Shown one piece after another: positions 1 to 4,363 of a stretch of DNA of 5,574 nucleotides. The notes below the pieces were generated by a model. The model searched no databases and had not been told where the DNA came from. It saw only the letters and a program-made list of their open reading frames with translations. Every line of letters starts with the position of its first letter. Position 1 is the stretch's first letter. The DNA is from an uncultured Clostridia bacterium (lineage in GTDB: Bacteria; Bacillota; Clostridia; Oscillospirales; Butyricicoccaceae), in the NCBI GenBank assembly GCA_947856675.1, contig CANUCM010000120.1:1-5574 (forward strand), given 5' to 3'. Position numbers and translations under genes: made by a program.

Positions 1-210
1 CTGTACGGCGTGATGAACGATGTGGAGCGGCGGCAGCTGATCGAGGCGCTGATCTCTGAAATTCAGGTTTACCCAGAACGCCAAGCCAATGGACAGTGGC
101 TGAAATCCATCAAATTTAAGCTGCCGATCATTGAGGAAGATATGAGTATTAGTTTGGACAACGAAAAACAAGTGGAGACGGTATGTCAGTTTGACTGGAA
201 AAGCACCTGA
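1..210 (+). CDS. Large serine recombinase, C-terminal fragment (5' end outside window)
   Basis: The reading frame is open from base 1 to the TGA at 208-210 and gives 69 residues. The segment with ERRQLIEALISEIQVYPERQ, then GQWLKSIKFKLPIIEED and SLDNEKQVETV, matches from memory the extreme C-terminus of the large serine (resolvase/invertase-type) recombinases carried by clostridial integrative and conjugative elements. These enzymes cut and join att sites through an N-terminal serine and bind DNA with a zinc-ribbon and coiled-coil C-terminal part; only the end of that part is here, so no catalytic residue is visible. The last residues, CQFDWKST, do not look like the usual hydrophobic ending after VETV, so the tail may be altered. 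The recombinase gene commonly sits at one end of such elements, so an attachment junction may lie just downstream. The codons look less GC-rich than those of the genes to the right, which fits acquisition by transfer. Confidence 0.85.
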   Translation: MYGVMNDVERRQLIEALISEIQVYPERQANGQWLKSIKFKLPIIEEDMSISLDNEKQVETVCQFDWKST

Positions 211-319
211 TGGCTGTATCCATGCGAAACCGGACCCTGACGGCATTGGTTTGACTGCGGCTGAGACGAGCAGAACCGAAGCGGCAAGAAGCTTTGGAGA
301 GCTTCATGGGACGGTTTCC

Positions 320-350
320 CGCCCCTTTTGGGGCGAGCGCTGCATTTTTT
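320..350 (+). terminator. Possible terminator downstream of the recombinase gene
   Basis: CGCCCC (320-325) pairs perfectly with GGGGCG (330-335) across a TTTT loop. A run of six T lies at 345-350, but nine bases separate it from the stem, which is longer than in a standard intrinsic terminator. It could end recombinase transcription; the second hairpin at 366-397 may share that job. Confidence 0.4.
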
Positions 351-365
351 AAAGAAAAAATGAAA

Positions 366-397
366 AACACGGGTTGCCACGGCCGGCAGCCCGTGTT
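366..397. terminator. Strong 13-bp hairpin, terminator-like, better on the minus strand
   Basis: AACACGGGTTGCC (366-378) pairs with GGCAGCCCGTGTT (385-397), with one T-G wobble (374/389) and a six-base loop. On the plus strand it is followed only by a mixed ATATTTATGTTT tract. On the minus strand it is followed by a T-rich tract (complement of the A-rich 351-367), which is the better terminator geometry, yet no minus-strand gene ends here. It may be a relic terminator of a chromosomal gene displaced by the element, or a two-way insulator. Its left arm contains the -35 box of the candidate promoter at 374-402. Confidence 0.5.
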
Positions 398-402
398 ATA
401 TT
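374..402 (+). promoter_or_regulatory. Candidate sigma-A promoter for the WG-repeat/SLH operon
   Basis: TTGCCA (374-379) and TATATT (397-402) each match the -35 and -10 consensus at five of six positions and are separated by exactly 17 bases. It is the best promoter seen upstream of the gene at 628 and would give a leader of about 218 bases. The overlap with the hairpin at 366-397 means one of the two signals may be fortuitous. Confidence 0.5.
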
Positions 403-627
403 TATGTTTGGCATTGGAAACTTTTATGGAAAATCAACAGTTTTGGTGCCATTTTTTGTAACCGTTCTGCAGGCGGACAGCTTGCAAAGGTGTGCCGGAA
501 AGGTTTCGCGGGGGCCGGCCACAGGATGTCTGCGAGGGGCAGAAGGCGAAAACGGGATGGGGGTGAGCGGAAAGCGGCAAAGGGAGTTTTCCTTGTTCCA
601 ATACATTGAAAAAAGGGGATAGATACG

Positions 628-1653
628 ATGAAAAAATTCTTGGGAAGCCTGGCTGCCGCGCTGATGCTGGCATCCTGCCTGACAATGCCTGTCTTTGCGG
701 CAAACGCCGACCAGTTCTGGCAGGAAAACGCGGACAGCCTGTCATCGCAGAACATTTTCCAGTACGGCGAGCGCCCGTTCAGGGAGGGGCTCATGCCCGT
801 GCTCGCGGGGGATCAATGGAACTACATCAACGAGCAGGGAAAGGTCGTTGATCTCAACCGCGGCCGCTTTATGTATGTGTTTGACTTTTTCGAGGGTCTG
901 GCGGCGGTCATGGACAAGGACACGATGAAGGTGGGCTATATCGACACCACCGGCAAGCTGGTCATTCCCTGTCAGTATTACGCCTATGACTCCATGGGCG
1001 GCGTATATGTGGGATACTTCCATAATGGCAAAGCGACCGTGTTTACCAGCGGCAACTTTGCGGAAACTGCGTACGGCGGCTTTACGGTCAAGGGCGCACA
1101 GGTCGCGGAAATAAGCAAAAGCGGTGTCGGGAGCAACGCCCGCACCTGGAACACCGATGAGCTGACCGGGCTGTACCTGATAGGCGACAACGGCTATATG
1201 CCCGATGCCGAGGAGATCCCCGCGGCAGAAGAGCCGCTGACATTGCGTGTTGTGGACTACACAGGGAATGGGGCGCTTGACGATGGCGTAGGCTATCATG
1301 TGTTCAACAACGGCGCGGCGTATGCGGTACAGGCCACAAACAACACCACCGGGCCGCTGAACGAGTATTACGCGCTGGTCTCCTATACGCCGGATCAGTC
1401 GAAATCGGGAACACAGGTTTTTTTCTTTGAGATTGATCTGGGCGCCGGTGAAAGCAAGCAGTATGCGTTCAGCTCGGAGTTTTCCGGGCTGAGCCGCGGT
1501 AAATTTTTGTTTTTGTGGGTCAGATTTGACAGCAGGCAGAGCATGGAGTCGTTCCGCGGGGCGGTGCCCTTTTCCGAGCCGGACGATGACGTCAAGCGCC
1601 GTGTGGACGGCAGCCGCGCCGCAGCGTGGATGCAGCAGAACTTTGGCTTGTAA
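628..1653 (+). CDS. Secreted or lipid-anchored WG-repeat protein
   Basis: The 341-residue protein starts at the first ATG after AGGGGA (614-619), eight bases upstream. Residues 1-24 form an export signal: a KK n-region, a hydrophobic stretch, then two possible processing sites, a lipobox LASC with Cys17 and a signal-peptidase-I site after VFA (22-24). The mature part begins with degenerate WG repeats at about 52-75 (REGLMPV, then NYINEQGKVV) and 88-117 (FEGLAAV, VGYIDTTGK, VIPCQY), with a partial third one around 130-139 (YFHNGKATVF). WG repeats usually form extracellular beta-rich modules of unknown ligand. Residues about 205-312 look like a further beta-rich domain that I do not recognise, followed by an acidic then basic tail. 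The gene precedes the SLH gene by 17 bases and almost certainly shares its transcript, so it likely acts at the cell surface. No enzymatic motif is visible and the biochemical role is unknown. Confidence 0.85.
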   Translation: MKKFLGSLAAALMLASCLTMPVFAANADQFWQENADSLSSQNIFQYGERPFREGLMPVLAGDQWNYINEQGKVVDLNRGRFMYVFDFFEGLAAVMDKDTMKVGYIDTTGKLVIPCQYYAYDSMGGVYVGYFHNGKATVFTSGNFAETAYGGFTVKGAQVAEISKSGVGSNARTWNTDELTGLYLIGDNGYMPDAEEIPAAEEPLTLRVVDYTGNGALDDGVGYHVFNNGAAYAVQATNNTTGPLNEYYALVSYTPDQSKSGTQVFFFEIDLGAGESKQYAFSSEFSGLSRGKFLFLWVRFDSRQSMESFRGAVPFSEPDDDVKRRVDGSRAAAWMQQNFGL

Positions 1654-1656
1654 AGT

Positions 1657-1662
1657 GGGGAG
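1657..1662 (+). promoter_or_regulatory. Ribosome-binding site fixing the start of the SLH gene
   Basis: GGGGAG ends eight bases before the ATG at 1671. This spacing, together with a clean signal peptide from that ATG, decides against the in-frame GTG at 1626, which would lie inside the preceding gene and add a non-signal extension. Confidence 0.75.
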
Positions 1663-1670
1663 ATGAAAAA

Positions 1671-2330
1671 ATGAAACGGTTTTTAAGTGCAGCGCTGCTT
1701 GCGGTTCTGCTCAGCACGCAGGTCATGGCATTTACCTTTGAGCAGGTTCCGGTGGAAGATTTGTTTGCGCCTGAGGTCATTGAGCGGGAGCGTGTTTCCG
1801 ACTGGGCGATAGAGGAGTTCGAAAAGGCCGAGTCGCTGGGCCTTGTGCCTTTCCTCACAGACCAGCCCGCCTTTACCGGCAGCATCACCCGGGAGCAGTT
1901 CGCAGAGCTGATTGTCAATCTGGTGGAGAAGGTGCTCGGCAGGCAGCTCGATACGGCGCCGGAGGATACGTTTACGGACTCGACAAACACCGCGGTGCTG
2001 AAAGCCTGTGAAGCCGGCATCATCAACGGCGTCGGGGAGGGCCTCTTCGACCCCAAAGACATCACCAACCGTGAACAGATCGCCACCATGATTTACCGTG
2101 CTGCGCAGTACCTTGCGGAGCAGACGGGCAAAGACCTGACCCCCAATGCGGGCAGCATTGAAGTGTTTGCAGACAAGGCGGGCATTTCCGGCTGGGCGGC
2201 AGAAGGCGTCGGCAAGCTGGCGGCCAACGACATTATGAAGGGCACGTCCGCCACAACGGCATCTCCGAAGGAGGCCTGCACGGTGGAACAAAGCGTTTTG
2301 CTGATTTATCGCGTGTATCAGAAAATATAA
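1671..2330 (+). CDS. S-layer homology (SLH) domain protein with three SLH repeats
   Basis: The 219-residue product has a signal peptide (MKRF n-region, hydrophobic 5-17, likely cleavage after VMA at about residue 20). Almost all the rest is three SLH domains: about 42-85 (WAIEEFEKAESLGLVP, then ITREQFAELI), about 101-143 (FTDS, VLKACEAGIINGVGEG, FDPKDITNREQIATMIYRA) and about 166-214 (FADKAGISGWAAEGVGKLAA, IMKG, then TVEQSVLLIYRVYQ). SLH triplets bind secondary cell-wall polymers and hold proteins on the Gram-positive surface. There is no attached catalytic or adhesive domain, so this could be a stand-alone anchor or wall-binding protein, perhaps working with the WG-repeat protein encoded just upstream; that partnership is inferred from gene order. 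The operon ends at the terminator 14 bases after the stop. Confidence 0.9.
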   Translation: MKRFLSAALLAVLLSTQVMAFTFEQVPVEDLFAPEVIERERVSDWAIEEFEKAESLGLVPFLTDQPAFTGSITREQFAELIVNLVEKVLGRQLDTAPEDTFTDSTNTAVLKACEAGIINGVGEGLFDPKDITNREQIATMIYRAAQYLAEQTGKDLTPNAGSIEVFADKAGISGWAAEGVGKLAANDIMKGTSATTASPKEACTVEQSVLLIYRVYQKI

Positions 2331-2343
2331 AGTACCGGTGCAA

Positions 2344-2384
2344 AAAAAGAGCAGGTATTCTCACAAAGAGTACCTGCTCTTTTT
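2344..2384. terminator. Bidirectional intrinsic terminator between convergent genes
   Basis: AAAAAGAGCAGGTA (2344-2357) pairs with TACCTGCTCTTTTT (2371-2384); the nine GC-containing pairs are perfect and CTC/GAG (2360-2362 with 2368-2370) can extend the helix inward. The tail is T-rich on the plus strand (2380-2384, then CCTTTTT) and also on the minus strand (complement of A 2342-2348). It ends both the SLH operon and the convergent gene at 2400-2855. Confidence 0.9.
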
Positions 2385-2399
2385 CCTTTTTATATGCTG

Positions 2400-2855
2400 C
2401 TATTGTGAAACGGAATCAAACAGCGGCTGTTTAAGCATGCCGGAAAGCAGGTCCTTTTCGGCGCACTGCTTTACATAGACGTCAAAAAAGCAGCGGACAA
2501 GCCCGGCGAGCTGTTCAGCGGCGGAAGCGCAGGCGGTGTCTGCGGGGCAGATGAGCTGTTTGACATCCCGGCACAGGTATAAAAGGTCGGTGAAAAACGG
2601 ATGAGAAACCCCTTTGACCACAGCGAGATAATCCGCCTCGCCGGGGGCGTATGCCTTTTTCGCCAGCACGGCGTTGCCTTCGCTGACCAAAAAGAGAAGG
2701 GGAACGTTTACTCGGTCACCTGGCGTTTTGCCGTAGGTTTCACCGTCCAGATTGGCAGCGGCAACTATGCGGGGATCCCGTGCGGCAAGCAGTGCGGCAC
2801 AGGCGCCGAGAGCGAAAACCCAGGAACTGCACCCGGCAGAGCGGTTGATTTTCAT
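2400..2855 (-). CDS. Truncated alpha/beta-hydrolase (PAF-acetylhydrolase-like), catalytic serine missing
   Basis: The 151-residue product resembles the C-terminal half of platelet-activating-factor acetylhydrolase/dienelactone-hydrolase-like enzymes: LGACAALLAARDPRI (16-30) looks like the helix after the nucleophile elbow, AANLDG (33-38) carries the acid Asp37, VPLLFLVSEGN (51-61) is a core strand, and VKGVSHPFFTDL (80-91) carries the catalytic His85. Where the family has G-H-S-x-G the sequence reads VFALGA, so the nucleophile is absent, and the usual upstream lid and oxyanion regions are gone. Upstream the frame meets a TAA, so no longer version exists here. The start is supported by GAGGTG seven bases before the ATG and by a good minus-strand promoter. 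The N-terminus (MKINR, then a hydrophobic stretch) could now act as a signal peptide or anchor. It is either a decaying gene or a non-catalytic derivative; I cannot tell which. Family assignment is by recalled motif order. Confidence 0.65.
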   Translation of the reverse strand: MKINRSAGCSSWVFALGACAALLAARDPRIVAAANLDGETYGKTPGDRVNVPLLFLVSEGNAVLAKKAYAPGEADYLAVVKGVSHPFFTDLLYLCRDVKQLICPADTACASAAEQLAGLVRCFFDVYVKQCAEKDLLSGMLKQPLFDSVSQ

Positions 2856-2872
2856 GGCAGCACACCTCGCAA

Positions 2873-2921
2873 ATTGATATCTAAATTAAAATTGATGTAT
2901 ATTATAAATTATGATATCAAT
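2873..2921. repeat. Three ATTGATRT boxes, possible operator
   Basis: ATTGATAT occurs at 2873-2880, ATTGATGT at 2891-2898 and ATTGATAT in reverse at 2914-2921. The first and third form a perfect 9-bp inverted repeat, ATTGATATC/GATATCAAT, spaced by 31 bases; the first two are direct repeats 18 bases apart, within the longer AAATTGATRT. They lie in the spacer and just downstream of the minus-strand promoter, where a repressor would act. AT-richness makes chance matches easier. Confidence 0.45.
2874..2903 (+). promoter_or_regulatory. Weak candidate plus-strand promoter in the divergent region
   Basis: TTGATA (2874-2879) and TATATT (2898-2903) are 18 bases apart. It would fire towards the diguanylate cyclase gene, but the promoter at 2985-3013 is better placed. 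The AT-rich context makes this a low-confidence call. Confidence 0.25.
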
Positions 2922-2936
2922 AGCTTGTTTTATCAA
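2908..2936 (-). promoter_or_regulatory. Candidate sigma-A promoter for the truncated hydrolase
   Basis: Read on the minus strand, TTGATA (2936-2931) and CATAAT (2913-2908) each match consensus at five of six positions with a 17-base spacer. Transcription would start near 2901, about 46 bases ahead of the ATG at 2855. One ATTGATRT box lies in the spacer and the other two just downstream of the start point. Confidence 0.55.
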
Positions 2937-2984
2937 GAAAACCTGTATCGGGCGGGGAAAATGTGTCCAGGCGACTTTTTTCGT

Positions 2985-3013
2985 TTGCCATCGGGCGCAA
3001 AATGCGGTACAAT
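2985..3013 (+). promoter_or_regulatory. Sigma-A promoter for the GGDEF-mutY operon
   Basis: TTGCCA (2985-2990) and TACAAT (3008-3013) are each one mismatch from consensus and are separated by 17 bases. The start point would be near 3020, leaving a leader of about 50 bases. The leader contains a small stem, GCAGCC (3025-3030) with GGCTGC (3042-3047), just before the ribosome-binding site. Confidence 0.65.
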
Positions 3014-3052
3014 ATAAAAAACATGCAGCCGGAGTGACACGGGCTGCGGGAC

Positions 3053-3058
3053 GAGGAG
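3053..3058 (+). promoter_or_regulatory. Ribosome-binding site deciding the GGDEF start
   Basis: GAGGAG ends one base before an in-frame GTG at 3060, too close for normal initiation. The next in-frame GTG codons, at 3069 and 3072, lie 10 and 13 bases downstream, so 3069 is the most likely start. No in-frame ATG exists between the upstream TAA at 3015 and these GTG codons. Confidence 0.55.
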
Positions 3059-3068
3059 CGTGAGCCGG

Positions 3069-4352
3069 GTGGTGCGGCTGCTGGAGTACGGCACGGAGCC
3101 GTTTTGCGGGCTGATGCACAGCGAAAAGCTGGGCTTTGTTCTGCTGCGCCCGGACGCGCACGGCGCGCGCTTTGAGAGCGTCAGCGGCAGCTTTCTGCAG
3201 ATGACGGGGCTTTCGCTTGACGGGCTGCCGCAGGATTTTCTGGAGCTGGTCGCCGAAAACAACCGCGCCCGGCTGCGCCGGATGTTTGAGCTGCGGCCGG
3301 CGTCTGAGACGTACAGGGAAACGTTTAAGCTGCGCACGGCCAGCCGGGAGCTCTGGGTGCTGGGCAACGGCACGGTCTATGAGCGGGACGGCCAGCGCTT
3401 TGCCGCGCTGCTTCTGACCGACATCAGCGACCTCAAGCGGAACGAAAGCGAGCTGCGGCACGCGCAGGAGCGCCTGTGCTTTGGGCTGCGCGCTTCGGGC
3501 ATCTGCGTGTTTGAAGTCGATATCAAGCGGCAGCTGTATACATATTTCGAAAATGCCGAGGGCATTTTCGGCGTCAGCGGGCAGAAAATCCTGCACGATG
3601 TGCAGCCGTTTTCCACGCTGCCGCCCGACGAGTACCGGGAAGCGGCGGCGCAGTACTTTTCCCACCCCGGCGACCGCGAAGCGGTGGAACATGCGTTTGC
3701 GCAGGTGCTGCGGGGCAAGCGCGCGTGCTACGAGGCGCGCATGCGGGCCGGTGAGAGCGAATATGTCTGGTGCCGCATCGAGGCGACGCCGGTTTTGGAC
3801 CGCGGCGAGCCGGTGCGCATGGTGGGCGTGATATCCAACATCCACAGCCAGCGCCAGGAGCGCGAGCGGCTGACCCGGCAGGCCCGGCAGGACGCGTTTA
3901 CCGGCCTGCTCAACAAAAAGGCCGCCTTTGACGCGGCCGATCGCATGCTCAGGCAGGCGCCGTATGCCAGCCACGCGCTGGTGGTGCTCGACATTGACAA
4001 GCTCAAGATAATCAACGACACCTTTGGCCATGCCGCCGGGGACGAGGTCATCCGCGCCGTGGCGCAGTCGCTGCGCGAAACCTTCCGCCAGAGCGACGCG
4101 CTGGGGCGGTTCGGCGGCGACGAGTTTGTGGTGTTTATGAACGGGATCGGCGAGCGCAGCGCCGTTTTGCGCAAGCTGGAAAAACTGATGAAAACCAAGC
4201 AGCCCTACGGCGCGCAGTGCAGTGTGGGCGTTGCGTTTTACCCGGAGCACGGCACGGGCATCCGCGAACTGTTCCGCCGGGCCGACGAAGCGCTGTACCT
4301 GTCCAAGCGGCAGCGGGACGTGTGCACCGCGCGGGATACCGTTGCGCTGTAA
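3069..4352 (+). CDS. Diguanylate cyclase with two PAS domains (PAS-PAS-GGDEF)
   Basis: From GTG 3069 the protein has 427 residues. No signal peptide or membrane segment is seen, so it should be a cytoplasmic sensor. A first PAS-like domain spans about 15-122 and ends in a PAC-type segment (FAALLLTDISDLKRNE); a second spans about 137-260 (RASGICVFEVD to VRMVGVISNIHSQ). A charged helical linker (QRQERERLTRQARQ) leads into the GGDEF domain at about 270-427. Its signature features are all present: DAFTGLLNK (275-283), the metal-site LDIDKLKIINDTFGH (Asp308), the active loop GGDEF (349-353), and an RxxD product-inhibition site, RQSD (340-343), exactly five residues ahead of it. It should therefore make c-di-GMP from two GTP with feedback inhibition, its activity set by an unknown signal or cofactor bound by the PAS domains. 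It is the first gene of an operon with mutY, 11 bases downstream. No EAL domain is present. Confidence 0.92.
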   Translation: MVRLLEYGTEPFCGLMHSEKLGFVLLRPDAHGARFESVSGSFLQMTGLSLDGLPQDFLELVAENNRARLRRMFELRPASETYRETFKLRTASRELWVLGNGTVYERDGQRFAALLLTDISDLKRNESELRHAQERLCFGLRASGICVFEVDIKRQLYTYFENAEGIFGVSGQKILHDVQPFSTLPPDEYREAAAQYFSHPGDREAVEHAFAQVLRGKRACYEARMRAGESEYVWCRIEATPVLDRGEPVRMVGVISNIHSQRQERERLTRQARQDAFTGLLNKKAAFDAADRMLRQAPYASHALVVLDIDKLKIINDTFGHAAGDEVIRAVAQSLRETFRQSDALGRFGGDEFVVFMNGIGERSAVLRKLEKLMKTKQPYGAQCSVGVAFYPEHGTGIRELFRRADEALYLSKRQRDVCTARDTVAL

Positions 4353-4363
4353 GGGGGGGAGCC

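Larger units (their letters stand above)
211..627. other. Gene-free stretch between recombinase and WG-repeat gene: hairpins, promoter, leader
   Basis: No convincing gene was found in these 417 bases. The left part (211-350) has a weak inverted repeat GAAGCT/AGCTTC at 288-293 and 300-305 and a strong hairpin at 320-335. An A/T-rich patch (345-367) leads into a 13-bp hairpin (366-397) that carries a promoter. From about 403 to 627 the sequence is purine-rich on the plus strand, with three small consecutive stems (469-485, 491-523, 529-543), ending in the AGGGGA ribosome-binding site at 614-619. This is a plausible place for the mobile-element boundary, but no att core could be defined from one junction alone. 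Confidence 0.6.

Noticed and set aside
441..600. Cobalamin or c-di-GMP-I riboswitch in the leader
   Set aside because: Short lookalikes occur (GGTGCC at 445-450, GCAAAGG at 484-490), but the conserved core segments of either class are missing or out of order.
374..622. Plus-strand 82-codon frame starting at TTG in the gene-free stretch
   Set aside because: The start lies inside the hairpin, there is no ribosome-binding site, and the product is unlike any protein I know.
402..794. Minus-strand 130-codon frame overlapping the start of the WG-repeat gene
   Set aside because: It covers the signal-peptide codons of a well-supported gene and has no recognisable content.
1626..1670. Upstream GTG as start of the SLH protein
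   Set aside because: It would overlap the WG-repeat gene and bury the signal peptide; ATG 1671 has a better-placed GGGGAG.
2601..3017. Plus-strand open frame of 138 codons opposite the truncated hydrolase
   Set aside because: It crosses the AT-rich promoter region and its product shows no family motif, while the minus-strand frame has recognisable hydrolase motifs.
3023..3037. ATG at 3023 as a leader peptide start
   Set aside because: It encodes only four residues (MQPE) before TGA, has no ribosome-binding site and lies almost at the predicted transcript start.
2886..4250. Long minus-strand open frame (454 codons) opposite the GGDEF gene
   Set aside because: It is the codon-position shadow of a GC-rich gene; the product is Ala/Arg/Leu/Pro-rich, matches no family, and the opposite strand carries unmistakable PAS and GGDEF motifs.
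4217..4363. N-terminal extension of mutY into the GGDEF gene
   Set aside because: The extension has no MutY similarity; ATG 4364 follows a strong ribosome-binding tract and places Glu37 and Asp138 at the positions they hold in E. coli MutY.
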